From: JBCBSZ01 sp039185015
Lineage (GTDB): Bacteria > Actinomycetota > Acidimicrobiia > Acidimicrobiales > Poriferisodalaceae
Reading direction: 5' to 3'
Length of the DNA stretch: 64,000 nucleotides
Assembly (NCBI GenBank): GCA_039185015.1
Contig: JBCDAU010000010.1
Location: forward strand, 62,001 to 126,000
Every line of letters begins with the position of its first letter. Position 1 is the stretch's first letter. Made by a program: the position numbers and the translations under genes. Below, piece by piece: positions 23,909-32,589 of the stretch. A model generated the notes under the pieces. The model did no database searches. It saw only the letters and a program-made list of their open reading frames with translations, and was not told the DNA's origin.

Positions 23909-26278
23909 CTACTCGATCGCCAGGTCGGTGCGGAAGGGGCTGCCCTGCAGCGTCCGCCACACCTGGGCCGGGGTGAAGGGCATGTCGGCGTGTCGGACGC
24001 CCACCGCGTCGAGCACGGCGTTGACCACCGCGGCCGGGGACCCGACCGTCGCCGACTCACCCACCCCCTTGAGGCCCTGTGGATGATGGGGTGACGGAGT
24101 GATGGTCTCGCCGCACTCCCAGCTCGGGCACTCCATCGAGGTGGGCAGCAGGTAGTCCATGAACGACCCGCCGAGGTTGTTGCCGTCCTCGTCGAAGGCG
24201 ATCACCTCCATCAGGGCCATGCCGACGCCGTCGGCCAGGCCGCCGTGGACCTGCCCCTCGACGATCATGGGGTTGATGCGGGGACCGCAGTCGTCGACGG
24301 CCACGAACCGACGCACCTTCACCTCGCCGGTGCCGGGGTCGATGTCGACGACGCAGACGTAGGCACCGAACGGGTAGGTCAGGTTCGGCGGGTCGTAGAC
24401 GCACTGGGCGTCGAGATGCCCCTCGACCCCGTCGGGCAGCTCGACCGCACCGTGGGCGCCGAGGGCGATCTCCTGGATCGAGTGCCCCTTCGACGGATCG
24501 CCCTTCACGAACCATCGACCCTGCTCCCACTCGAGGTCGTCCGGTGCCACCTCGAGCATCGCCGAGGCGACGAGCTTGGCCTTGTCCCTGACCCGCCGGG
24601 CCGCGACGGCCGTCGCGGCACCGGACACGGGTGTCGACCGGGACCCGTAGGTGCCGAGGCCGAACGGGGTGTTGTCGGTGTCGCCGTGGACGACATCGAT
24701 GTCGTCGGGGCTGATGCCGAGCTCCTCGGCGACGATCTGGGCGAACGTCGTCTCATGGCCCTGGCCCTGGGTCTGGACCGACAGCCGCACCACCGCCTTG
24801 CCGGTGGGATGGACCCGCACCTCAGCGCCGTCGGCCATGCCGAGCCCGAGGATGTCCATGTGCTTGCGGGGCCCGGCGCCGACGGTCTCGGTGAAGAAGC
24901 TGATGCCGATCCCCATCAGCTCACCCCGCTCCCGCTTCTCGGCCTGCTCTCGGCGGAGGTCGTCGTAGCCGACCATGTCCATGGCCAGCTGCATCGCCGC
25001 GGGGTAGTCGCCGGAGTCGTACTCCCAGCCGGTCTTGCACAGGTAGGGGAACTGGTCGGGCTGGATGAAGTTCTTCATGCGCAGCTCGGCCGGGTCCATG
25101 CCGAGCTCGTCGGCCAGGCAATCGACCATCCGCTCGACGAGGTAGACGGCCTCGGTGACACGGAACGAACAGGCGTAGGCCACGCCGCCCGGCGCCTTGT
25201 TCGAGTAGACGCCCTTCACCGTGCAGTGGGCGGCCTGGAGGTCGTAGCTGCCGGTGAAGATGTGGAAGAACCCGGCCGGGTACTTGGTCGGCTGGGCGGT
25301 GTTGTTGAACGCGCCGTGGTCGGCGAGGGTGTCGACCCGCAGGCCGGTGATGGTGCCGTCGCTCGTCGCGGCGATCTCACCGTGCATGTGGTAGTCACGG
25401 GCGAACGACGTCGACATCAGGTTCTCGGACCGGTCCTCGACCCACTTCACCGGCTTCTTGGTCACGATCGAGCCGACGACCGAGAGCACGTAGCCCGGGT
25501 AGATGCCGACCTTGTTCCCGAAGCCGCCACCGATGTCGGGGCTGATCACCCGGATCTTGTGCTCCGGCAGGCCGGCGACCAGCGCGTAGAGCGTGCGGTG
25601 GGCGTGCGGCGCCTGGGTGGTGGTCCAGAGCGTGAGCTTCCCGGACACCGGGTCCATGTCGGCGACCGAGCCGCAGGTCTCCATCGGCGCCGGATGGACC
25701 CGCGGGTAGAGCATGTCCTGGGTGACGACGACATCGGCCGCGGCGAACACCGCGTCGGTCTCGGCCTGGTCGCCGGCCTCCCAGTCGAAGATGTGGTTGT
25801 CGGTCTTGCCCTCGATGTCGTCTCGGATGACCGGCGCATCCGGAGCGAGCGCCTGCTGGGCGTCGATGATCGGATCGAGGATGTCGTACTCGACGTCGAT
25901 CAGCTCGAGGGCGTCGCGGGCCGAGTAGTGGTCCTCGGCGACGACGAACGCGACCTCCTGGCCTTGGAAGCGGATCTTGTCGGTGGCGAGCACCGGCACG
26001 ACGTCGTGCGACAGCGACGGCATCCAGGCGAGGTTGAGCGTCTCGAGCAGCGCGCCGGTGATGACGGCCTTCACCTTCGGGTGGGCTTCGGCCGCTGAGG
26101 TGTCGATGTTGGTGATCCGGGCGTGGGCGACCGGTGCACGGAGCACGGCGCCGTGGAGCATTCCGGGCAGGTTCACGTCGTCGACGTAGTTGCCCTTGCC
26201 GCGGACGAAGCGGGCATCTTCCTTGCGGGGCATGCGCCCGAAGCCCATCGGGGTCTGTGGTTCCTCGGTGACGGCCAT
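23909..26278 (-). CDS. coxL: Form I aerobic carbon monoxide dehydrogenase, large (molybdenum) subunit
   Basis: CoxL carries the Mo-S-Cu centre that oxidises CO to CO2. The 789-residue length is normal. The active-site loop reads AYACSFR with Cys370, matching the AYxCSFR signature that separates true form I CO dehydrogenases from form II homologues. Other cofactor motifs are GGGFGNKVG, QTQGQGHETTFAQ and KGVGESATVGSPAAVVNAV with the catalytic Glu. ATG 26278 overlaps the coxS stop (ATGA); the open frame extends further but is then a shadow of coxS. Gene order is coxM-coxS-coxL, as in known form I operons. Confidence 0.96.
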   Translation of the reverse strand: MAVTEEPQTPMGFGRMPRKEDARFVRGKGNYVDDVNLPGMLHGAVLRAPVAHARITNIDTSAAEAHPKVKAVITGALLETLNLAWMPSLSHDVVPVLATDKIRFQGQEVAFVVAEDHYSARDALELIDVEYDILDPIIDAQQALAPDAPVIRDDIEGKTDNHIFDWEAGDQAETDAVFAAADVVVTQDMLYPRVHPAPMETCGSVADMDPVSGKLTLWTTTQAPHAHRTLYALVAGLPEHKIRVISPDIGGGFGNKVGIYPGYVLSVVGSIVTKKPVKWVEDRSENLMSTSFARDYHMHGEIAATSDGTITGLRVDTLADHGAFNNTAQPTKYPAGFFHIFTGSYDLQAAHCTVKGVYSNKAPGGVAYACSFRVTEAVYLVERMVDCLADELGMDPAELRMKNFIQPDQFPYLCKTGWEYDSGDYPAAMQLAMDMVGYDDLRREQAEKRERGELMGIGISFFTETVGAGPRKHMDILGLGMADGAEVRVHPTGKAVVRLSVQTQGQGHETTFAQIVAEELGISPDDIDVVHGDTDNTPFGLGTYGSRSTPVSGAATAVAARRVRDKAKLVASAMLEVAPDDLEWEQGRWFVKGDPSKGHSIQEIALGAHGAVELPDGVEGHLDAQCVYDPPNLTYPFGAYVCVVDIDPGTGEVKVRRFVAVDDCGPRINPMIVEGQVHGGLADGVGMALMEVIAFDEDGNNLGGSFMDYLLPTSMECPSWECGETITPSPHHPQGLKGVGESATVGSPAAVVNAVLDAVGVRHADMPFTPAQVWRTLQGSPFRTDLAIE

Positions 26279-26760
26279 CAGGTGCGCACCTCCACGGCGA
26301 CCTCGGAGTGGTCGGCGGCCCAACGGACCGCTCGGACGATGTTCTCGTAGCCGGTGCAGCGACAGAGCTGCCCGGAGATGCACTCCCGGATCGTGTCCTC
26401 GTCCGGGTCGGGGTCGCGGTCGAGCAGCCAGCGGGCGGTCATCATCATCCCCGGCGTGCAGAACCCGCACTGCAGGCCGTGCTCCTCGATGAAGCCCTGC
26501 TGGACCGGGTCGAGCCCGTCGGCCCCCTCCAGGTCCTCGACCGTGCGGACCCGTCTCCCGTCGGCCATGGCCGCCAGCACGGTGCAGCTCTTCACGGGCT
26601 GGTCGTCCATCCACAGCACGCAGGCGCCGCAGTTGGACGTGTCGCACCCCCAGTGGGTGCCGGTGAGGCCCGCCTCGTTGCGCACGAAGTGCACGAGCAA
26701 CATGCGGGGCTCGATGTCGCGGGTGACGTCCTCGCCGTTGATGTTGACGGTGATCTGCAT
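26278..26760 (-). CDS. coxS: Carbon monoxide dehydrogenase small subunit (two 2Fe-2S clusters)
   Basis: The 160-residue iron-sulfur subunit passes electrons from the Mo centre to FAD. Both clusters are complete. The N-terminal plant-ferredoxin-type site has CDTSNCGACVLWMDDQPVKSC, and the C-terminal site has CGFCTPGMMM with CRCTGYENIV. It begins at ATG 26760, overlapping the coxM stop, and ends overlapping the coxL start. Confidence 0.96.
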   Translation of the reverse strand: MQITVNINGEDVTRDIEPRMLLVHFVRNEAGLTGTHWGCDTSNCGACVLWMDDQPVKSCTVLAAMADGRRVRTVEDLEGADGLDPVQQGFIEEHGLQCGFCTPGMMMTARWLLDRDPDPDEDTIRECISGQLCRCTGYENIVRAVRWAADHSEVAVEVRT

Positions 26761-27638
26761 CAGGCCTCCAGCCCTCGGGCTCGGGCGACGGCACGGGTCA
26801 GCGCCCGCTTCGACAGCTCACCGGCCAGGTGTCGCTTGTAGTCGGCCGGTCCCCGCTGGTCGGAGACCGGGTCGCAGTGCTCAGCGGCGAGCGCCGCAGC
26901 GGCGGCGATGGCCTCGGGCGTCGCCGGCCCGCCCCGGAGCACCGTCTCGGCCTGGGGGGCGAGGAAGTGCTCGGCGCCGACCGCGGCGAGTCCGAGGCCG
27001 ACGTCGGCGATCGTGTCGCCGTCGAGCCAGACGCAGGCGGCAACGGCGGCGATGGCCCAGTCGCCGACGCGACGCTCGACCTTCTCGTAGGCGCTGCCAC
27101 CGCCGGGGCGGATCGGTACCCGGACCTCGGTGAGCATCTCGGCATCACCGACGACGGTCTCGTACGGCCCGACGTGGAAGTCGACGACCGGGACCACGCG
27201 CTCGCCGGACGACGACCGGATCACCACCGACGCCTTCGCCGCGGCGAAGGCGGCCGAGAGGTCCTCGGACGGGTCGGCCTGGCAGAGCGAGCCACCGATG
27301 GTGCCCCGGTTGCGGACGATCGGATCGGCGATGACCTTCTCGGCATCCCGGAAGACCATGAAGTGCTCGGCCACGACGGCCGAGTCGAGCAGGTCGGCGT
27401 GCCGGGTCATCGCGCCGATGCGGAGCTCGCCGCCCTCGACGCGGAGGTAGGAGAGCTGCGGCTCGAGGTCGTTGATGTCGATGAGCGTCTCAGGGCGGGC
27501 GAGGCGGAGCTTCATCATCGGGAGCAACGAGTGCCCGCCGGCGACGATGCGGGCCTCGTCCCCGTGTCGCTCGAGGAGCGCGATGGCGTCGTCGACGCTG
27601 CTGGCGCGCTCGTAGCCGAATGGTGCCGGTACCTGCAC
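26760..27638 (-). CDS. coxM: Carbon monoxide dehydrogenase medium (FAD-binding) subunit
   Basis: This 292-residue flavoprotein subunit hands electrons to the quinone pool. It shows the two FAD motifs of the family, AGGHSLLPMMKLRLARP (about residues 33-49) and TIGGSLCQADPSEDLSAA (about 110-127). GTG 27638 was chosen because it has a purine-rich ribosome site (AGGGGG, about 6 bases upstream) and fits the family N-terminus (VQVPAPFGYERA); the frame is open to 27677. It is the first gene of coxMSL and is divergent from a LysR gene. Confidence 0.93.
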   Translation of the reverse strand: MQVPAPFGYERASSVDDAIALLERHGDEARIVAGGHSLLPMMKLRLARPETLIDINDLEPQLSYLRVEGGELRIGAMTRHADLLDSAVVAEHFMVFRDAEKVIADPIVRNRGTIGGSLCQADPSEDLSAAFAAAKASVVIRSSSGERVVPVVDFHVGPYETVVGDAEMLTEVRVPIRPGGGSAYEKVERRVGDWAIAAVAACVWLDGDTIADVGLGLAAVGAEHFLAPQAETVLRGGPATPEAIAAAAALAAEHCDPVSDQRGPADYKRHLAGELSKRALTRAVARARGLEA

Positions 27639-27742
27639 TCGGGCCCCCTCGCCTCGGTGGTGTGACGAACGTCTCACGGCGCAGATCGCCTGGTCAACGA
27701 GGTCTTCACCGAAGGGTTATAGGTATCCACTAAGAATCTGCT
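27639..27742. promoter_or_regulatory. Divergent control region between coxMSL and the LysR gene
   Basis: A low-GC pocket at 27716-27738 stands out in this GC-rich DNA. It contains TAG-N7-CTA at 27720-27732, a T-N11-A arrangement typical of LysR-type binding sites, with partly symmetrical flanks (TTATAG/CTAAGA). The minus strand offers a -10-like TATAAC at 27716-27721 for coxM. TAAGAAT at 27731-27737, just before the lysR GTG, may be the -10 of that gene. No clear -35 hexamers are seen. Confidence 0.4.
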
Positions 27743-28702
27743 GTGACGCTGAACCAGCTCCAGGTCTTCGTGCTGGTGGCCCGGCTGGGCTCGGCATCGG
27801 CCGCGGCGCGGGCGCTCGGCGTCACCGAACCGGCGGTCTCCAAGGCGTTGTCGGCGCTCCGGAAGCACTTCGGCGACCCGCTGCTGGAGCGGCAGGGCAA
27901 CGGCATGGAGCTCACGGCCGGCGGGCGGCGGCTGCTCGCGATCGCCGCCCAGATGGTCGCGCTCGGCGACGAGGCCGAGCAGGCCGTCCGGGCGACGACG
28001 GGAGCGCCGGAACGGGTGCGGATCACGGCAGCCCCCACCTTCGCTGATCGGGTCGCCCCCACCCTGCTCGATGCGTTCACGTCCAAGGGCGACGTCGAGG
28101 CGACCCTCGGGCTCGGCACCAAGGAGGAGATGGCAGCGCTGCTGCACGAGCGGATGGCCGACGTGGTGATCGGCCCGAAGCTCGACGGCGAGCTCGGCCG
28201 CGGCCTGGATGCCGCTCCCCTGCTGCGCTACCGGCTGATCCTCGTCGCCGAGGCCGACCTCGCGGCCAGCATCGGCCCCGGCCCGGCCGACCGGCTCCGC
28301 CAGCAGCACTGGCTGCTCGGACCCGACGCCGCCGACGAGGCCGCCCCCGTCCGGCGCCTCGTCGAGCACCTGAAGGTGCCGGAGGAGCGGCTCCGCGTGT
28401 TCGCCTCGATCCGGGAGGCGTGGAGCGCCGCCGAGTCCGGCCACGGCATCGCGCCCGCGGTCGAGCACCTCGTCCGAGCCGAGCTCGACCGCACAGCGCT
28501 GGTCCCGCTTCCCGTGCAGGGCTTCCCGGTGGAGCTGATGTGGTGGATCAGCTCCCAGCCGACCGACCGGCGCAGCCACGTGGTGAGTGACTTCCGCCGC
28601 TTCGTCGCCTCACCGCCCGCGCTGCAGGCGATGCACCACCCCGTGGGCGGCGTGCACCCGAGCCGCTTCCGCCCGCCGGTCCACATCACGATCTGGTCGT
28701 GA
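27743..28702 (+). CDS. LysR-family transcriptional regulator, probably of the cox operon
   Basis: The 319-residue regulator has a standard N-terminal winged helix-turn-helix (MTLNQLQVFVLVARLGSASA, then ARALGVTEPAVSKALSALR). A periplasmic-binding-like effector domain spans about residues 88-300. It is transcribed divergently from coxMSL with a 104-base control region between, the usual arrangement for a LysR regulator and its target. The effector is unknown. Its last codons lie within a long hairpin. Control of cox genes is inferred from position. Confidence 0.9.
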   Translation: MTLNQLQVFVLVARLGSASAAARALGVTEPAVSKALSALRKHFGDPLLERQGNGMELTAGGRRLLAIAAQMVALGDEAEQAVRATTGAPERVRITAAPTFADRVAPTLLDAFTSKGDVEATLGLGTKEEMAALLHERMADVVIGPKLDGELGRGLDAAPLLRYRLILVAEADLAASIGPGPADRLRQQHWLLGPDAADEAAPVRRLVEHLKVPEERLRVFASIREAWSAAESGHGIAPAVEHLVRAELDRTALVPLPVQGFPVELMWWISSQPTDRRSHVVSDFRRFVASPPALQAMHHPVGGVHPSRFRPPVHITIWS

Positions 28703-28715
28703 CGTGGACCGGCGG
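28673..28715. terminator. 19-bp-stem hairpin spanning the end of the LysR gene
   Basis: The left arm 28673-28691 and right arm 28697-28715 pair at 18 of 19 positions around a 5-base loop. The stem contains the last codons and TGA of the LysR gene and most of the 21-base gap to the opposing gene ending at 28724. It is probably a bidirectional terminator for the two convergent genes. There is no U-tract. Confidence 0.65.
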
Positions 28716-28723
28716 CGGGACGG

Positions 28724-30295
28724 TCACCCCTGGCGGGTCGGGATGCCGATCCAGGTGCGGGTCGAGCCGTCCTCGGCCTCGATGTCGATGGCGTTGAGGA
28801 CGACGCTGTTGGCGGTGACGAACCCCGGCCACACGGGTTGGTCCTCGGGAATCGGCAGCGCGGACGTCGACCAGCTCGTCCCGTCGGGGCTGAAGTGCAG
28901 GACGGTCCCCCCCAACGGGCGGCCGGTGACCTCCTCGTAGGCGGTCTCGACGATCGCGACGCCGAGCGGACCGGTCACCGCCTGGAACCCGGCGGAGGAC
29001 GGGATCTCCCGCTCCCACTCGAGCGTCCACGACCGGCCGAGGTCAGCGGACGTGTACACCTCGAACCGCTGGAGCGGGTCGGTCCAGACGTACGAGATCG
29101 CGACCAGCTGGTCACCGAGCACCTCCACCTGGTCGAGCTGCGACGGCGGGGTGGGCAGCTCCTCCCAGGTCTCGCCATCGACGGAGGCGAGGTAGGTCGG
29201 GCCGGTCGCACCCTCGCCCCACGACGACACGAGGAACCCGGCCGGCGCCGCCGTGAGCGACTGCGCCGTGCCCGCGATGGTCGTGTCGTCGACCTGCTCC
29301 CACTCCTCACCATCCACGGACCGGAAGACCAGGGTGGAGGTGAAGTCCTCGGGACCTGCGGCATCGAGCTCGGCCCAGGGGATGGTGTCGAGGACGGTCG
29401 GCTGCACGTCTTCGGCGAACTGGGTGGCGATCTCGGCGTCGCCAGCCTCGTCGACGGGAAGCGCCGTGGTGGGCGGCGGCTCGAAGGCCTCCCAGTCGAC
29501 GATGTCGATGCCCTCGTCGGTGAGCCGTGTACCGACGCCCTCCCCGTACGTGGGCCACAGCGTCGACTCGTCGACCCACCAGGCGACCGACACGAGGGCG
29601 ACCGCTGCGTCCCCGCTCCACTCGATCTCGACCTGGGTGCTCGTCATCAGCGCGATCGCATCGGTCGGAGCATCGACCTCCACCGGGAGCGCGAAGCGAT
29701 CCCAGGTGCTCCCGCCGTCGGCGGTGCGGACGACCTCGACTCCGGTGCCGTCGTCGACGCCGGGCGAGGTGGTGATCGAATAGAGGACGCCATCGCGCTC
29801 GGTGAGGCTGGACGAGAGCCGGAGGTCCTCGGGTGGCAGCGCTGCCTCCCAGGTGAGGCCGCCGTCGCTCGAACGGTAGAGGCCCTGTGGGACGGGCTCA
29901 CCGTTGGGACCGAACTCCTCCCACCTCGTGCCGGGCGCCGTCGACAGCGCGTAGGTGACGCCGTCGGCGGTGGTCAGCACCTGATCACCCCACAGGTTGG
30001 ACACGTACGCGTCCTGCTCCTGCCATGAGAACTCGACCTCCCCCGGGGCCGGCGTCACTGGGTCGGCGGTCGCGCCGCCGTCACCCGCGACGGCGATCGT
30101 CTGGCCGGTGTCGCGGTCCAGCAGGCGAGGAACGGCGACCGCCCCGCCGAGGAGGACCGTCGCGAGTCCGGCGCCGACGAGGCGCTGGCGACGCTGGCGG
30201 GCGCGCGTCCGCGCTCGATCGGCACCGGCGCCGACGGGCACGAGGGTGGCGGCGTCGGTCTGGAGGCGGTCGCGGAGATCGGATTCGAAGGTCAT
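28724..30295 (-). CDS. Membrane-anchored propeller-like protein, partner of an adjacent sigma factor
   Basis: The 523-residue protein has a short cytoplasmic N-terminus (about 40 residues), one membrane helix (LVGAGLATVLLGGAVAVPRLL) and a large exported part. That part has repeated BNR/sialidase-like blades such as LYRSSDGGLTWEAALPP, VVRTADGGSTWDRF and VYTSADLGRSWTLEW. ATG 30295 overlaps the stop of the sigma gene (ATGA). The topology, with a small inside segment next to a sigma factor and a big outside domain, suggests a membrane-bound sensor or anti-sigma-like partner, but no zinc-finger anti-sigma motif is present. No enzymatic role can be claimed. Confidence 0.8.
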   Translation of the reverse strand: MTFESDLRDRLQTDAATLVPVGAGADRARTRARQRRQRLVGAGLATVLLGGAVAVPRLLDRDTGQTIAVAGDGGATADPVTPAPGEVEFSWQEQDAYVSNLWGDQVLTTADGVTYALSTAPGTRWEEFGPNGEPVPQGLYRSSDGGLTWEAALPPEDLRLSSSLTERDGVLYSITTSPGVDDGTGVEVVRTADGGSTWDRFALPVEVDAPTDAIALMTSTQVEIEWSGDAAVALVSVAWWVDESTLWPTYGEGVGTRLTDEGIDIVDWEAFEPPPTTALPVDEAGDAEIATQFAEDVQPTVLDTIPWAELDAAGPEDFTSTLVFRSVDGEEWEQVDDTTIAGTAQSLTAAPAGFLVSSWGEGATGPTYLASVDGETWEELPTPPSQLDQVEVLGDQLVAISYVWTDPLQRFEVYTSADLGRSWTLEWEREIPSSAGFQAVTGPLGVAIVETAYEEVTGRPLGGTVLHFSPDGTSWSTSALPIPEDQPVWPGFVTANSVVLNAIDIEAEDGSTRTWIGIPTRQG

Positions 30296-30801
30296 CGTTC
30301 GGTTCCCGGTTCGAGGTCGGCCTTCAGGCGGCCCAGGGCGTGGTGGAGGCGGGACTTCACGGTCCCGGGCTTGAGCTCGAGGGCGTCGGCGGTCTGTTCG
30401 ACCGACCAGTCGAGCAGGAGGCGGCACACGACGACGTCGCGATGCTTGTCGTCGAGGCGACGGAGCGCGGCGGCGACGCCCGGATCGGACAGGGGCGGCT
30501 CGTAGCTCTCGGACTCCCGCCACGGCAGCGAACGGGACAGGCGGCGATGGACCGATCGGGCCCAGTTGAGACCCACCCGATACACCCAACCGCTCGGGTT
30601 GTCGTAGGTGCAGAGCTTCCCCCACCTGGGGTAGGCCCGAGCCATCGCCTCGTCGGCTGCCTCCTGACCGAGCTCCACGTCGCGCAGCGCGTAGGCGAGC
30701 GCACGGGCGATCGCCGTGTACCGCTGCCGGTAGAACGTCTCGAAATCGAGGACCGGACGCAGCTCGGCGGTCGGCTCGCCCGGTACGGGCTGCCCACTCA
30801 T
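30292..30801 (-). CDS. Sigma-70 family (SigE-like ECF) RNA polymerase sigma factor
   Basis: The 169-residue sigma factor has region 2 (FETFYRQRYTAIARALAYAL, then YDNPSGWVYRVGLNWARSVH) and region 4 (LDDKHRDVVVCRLLLDWSVE, then ADALELKPGTVKSRLHHALG). It resembles the short SigE-type ECF factors common in actinobacteria. ATG 30801 was chosen because the longer frame upstream shadows the next gene. It is coupled to the propeller-like membrane protein downstream. Confidence 0.9.
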   Translation of the reverse strand: MSGQPVPGEPTAELRPVLDFETFYRQRYTAIARALAYALRDVELGQEAADEAMARAYPRWGKLCTYDNPSGWVYRVGLNWARSVHRRLSRSLPWRESESYEPPLSDPGVAAALRRLDDKHRDVVVCRLLLDWSVEQTADALELKPGTVKSRLHHALGRLKADLEPGTER

Positions 30802-30850
30802 GGCGGTACCGGCTTCCACGTCTCGTACACGCCCGCCGGGCCCGTTCGGT

Positions 30851-32521
30851 TCACTCCGAAGCCTGCGAGATCTCGCGAGCGCGGTCGAGCCGAGCTCGGT
30901 GCAGGGGCTCGACGGGGTCATCGGCGGCCAGCACCTCCAGCGCGGCGATCGCCGCCTGGGCATCGACCGCGAGACCCGACCGCTCGGCGCGGACGAGGAG
31001 CAGGCGGGTGTGCTCGGTCCGGAGCGCGGGGTCGACCGGCGACCGGTCGAGCCCCTGCTCGATCCGGTCGAGGGCGGCGTCGACGGCGAGGATCGTGTCG
31101 CCGGACTCCGCGATCCGCGCCGCCGCGAACCAGAGCCGGATCGAGTCGGGCCGCAGGTCCGTGGCACCGTCGACGGCCGCCAGTGCGGCGGTCTCGTCGC
31201 CGGCGTCGAGGCGCTCGATCGCTCGGTCGAGACGGCGGTCGGCTGTGACCTCGAGCGCGCCCGCGACGAACGTCACCGAGGCGACGACGGCGACGCCGGT
31301 GACCAACGCCCGATCGATCGATCCCGACCCCCGCCGGGTCGCCTGCCCTGCGCCGACGGCCGCGCCGGCCGTCAGCCAGAACAGCGGATCCAGCTCGGCC
31401 GTCGGGAACAGGAACATCGACTGGCCGACGAAGGCGACGACCCCGACGGCCATCCCCGCCACGGCCCAGCGCTCACGTCGGATCGAGGCGAGCTCGGCCC
31501 GGACCACCAGCGTCAGGATCGCGACGAAGAGAACGAGCGCAGGCAGCCCGCCGACCGCAGCGACGTCGAGCAGGGCGTTGTGCGCCCGGTCCGGCAGGAC
31601 CTCCCGTCCGAAGTCCTCCTGGTACTCGGCATCGACAGCGTCGGCGAACACGACCCGATAGCCCTCCGGACCACTGCCCAGGATCGGGCGCTGACCGATC
31701 GCCCGGGACGCCACCCGCCACTCGTCGAGCCGGCCGCTCGCCTCGATCCCGTCCGGATCGACCACGCTCACGGCCCGACCGCCGATGGGCGTGGCCGCGG
31801 CCACGATGACCAGGAGGACGGCGGCGACCGCCACCGCCCGAGCGTGCGCTCGGAGGGACGGCACCAACCGGGGTGTGACGAGAAGGATGCCGCCGAGCAG
31901 ACCGACCCAGGCGGCCCGGGTCTGCGCGCCGAGGAGCGCCACCACGGCCCCCGTGGCGCCGACGGCGCCGAGGACACGGACCCGCCGGTCGAGCCCGGCG
32001 TCGAGGCCGAGACCGGCTGCGGTGGGGAACATCAGCGCAGCGGCCGCGCCGAGGAAGGCCGGCTGCCCCCACGGCCCGCCGAGGCGGTTCCCGGCGAACT
32101 CGACATCGACCGGGGCACGGTCGACGAGCTCCAGCAGGCTCCACGCCCCGGCGACCACCGCGGCGATCGTCCACCCGATCGCGAGCGTCACCCGGCCGTG
32201 CCCGAGTCGTCGGCCGGCCAGAAACGCGGCAGCGGAGAGCAGCCAGGCGAGCAGACCGAGGCGGCGGTCGGGGGTACCGATCCAGGCGTGGAGTGGGTCG
32301 ACGGCCAGGACGGTCGCCAACGCCAGCCAGGCGAGCAGGGCGGCCCACAGCCGGACGAGCCGGTCGGAACGCAGCCGCCACGGGCGGGTGAGCGCGACCA
32401 CCGCGAGCACGCCGACCGTCACCACCGACCAACGAGCCGGCCCGAACGGCGTCGCTCCCCACGGATCGACGGCGACCGTGGATGCGACGATGACGACGGC
32501 TCCGATCCGGGCGGCGGTCAC
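30851..32521 (-). CDS. O-antigen ligase/polymerase-like membrane protein with C-terminal helical (TPR-like) domain
   Basis: The 556-residue protein has about ten to twelve membrane helices over residues 1-420, including the O-antigen ligase-type stretch GSGPEGYRVVFADAVD and PDRAHNALLDVAAVGGLPAL, where the His is typical. Residues 430-556 form a soluble helical tail with alternating Ala/Leu/Arg resembling tetratricopeptide repeats. It is not in the main polysaccharide locus. It could polymerise or ligate glycans. GTG 32521 has a TAGTCT -10-like element eight bases upstream and may be leaderless. Confidence 0.78.
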   Translation of the reverse strand: MTAARIGAVVIVASTVAVDPWGATPFGPARWSVVTVGVLAVVALTRPWRLRSDRLVRLWAALLAWLALATVLAVDPLHAWIGTPDRRLGLLAWLLSAAAFLAGRRLGHGRVTLAIGWTIAAVVAGAWSLLELVDRAPVDVEFAGNRLGGPWGQPAFLGAAAALMFPTAAGLGLDAGLDRRVRVLGAVGATGAVVALLGAQTRAAWVGLLGGILLVTPRLVPSLRAHARAVAVAAVLLVIVAAATPIGGRAVSVVDPDGIEASGRLDEWRVASRAIGQRPILGSGPEGYRVVFADAVDAEYQEDFGREVLPDRAHNALLDVAAVGGLPALVLFVAILTLVVRAELASIRRERWAVAGMAVGVVAFVGQSMFLFPTAELDPLFWLTAGAAVGAGQATRRGSGSIDRALVTGVAVVASVTFVAGALEVTADRRLDRAIERLDAGDETAALAAVDGATDLRPDSIRLWFAAARIAESGDTILAVDAALDRIEQGLDRSPVDPALRTEHTRLLLVRAERSGLAVDAQAAIAALEVLAADDPVEPLHRARLDRAREISQASE

Positions 32522-32529
32522 GGTCCGGG

Positions 32530-32535
32530 AGACTA
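32530..32535 (-). promoter_or_regulatory. Putative -10 element for the 30851-32521 gene (leaderless)
   Basis: The minus strand reads TAGTCT, matching TANNNT, and ends eight bases before the GTG at 32521. No Shine-Dalgarno sequence precedes that codon. No clear -35 is seen. Confidence 0.3.
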
Positions 32536-32589
32536 GGGACCCATGGCGACGGGCGGGCGGGCCGCGGTCGCAGCGGCAAGACTCCCGCC

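Noticed and set aside
24245..26098. 617-codon plus-strand frame opposite coxL
   Set aside because: It is an antisense shadow; coxL is unmistakable and complete on the other strand.
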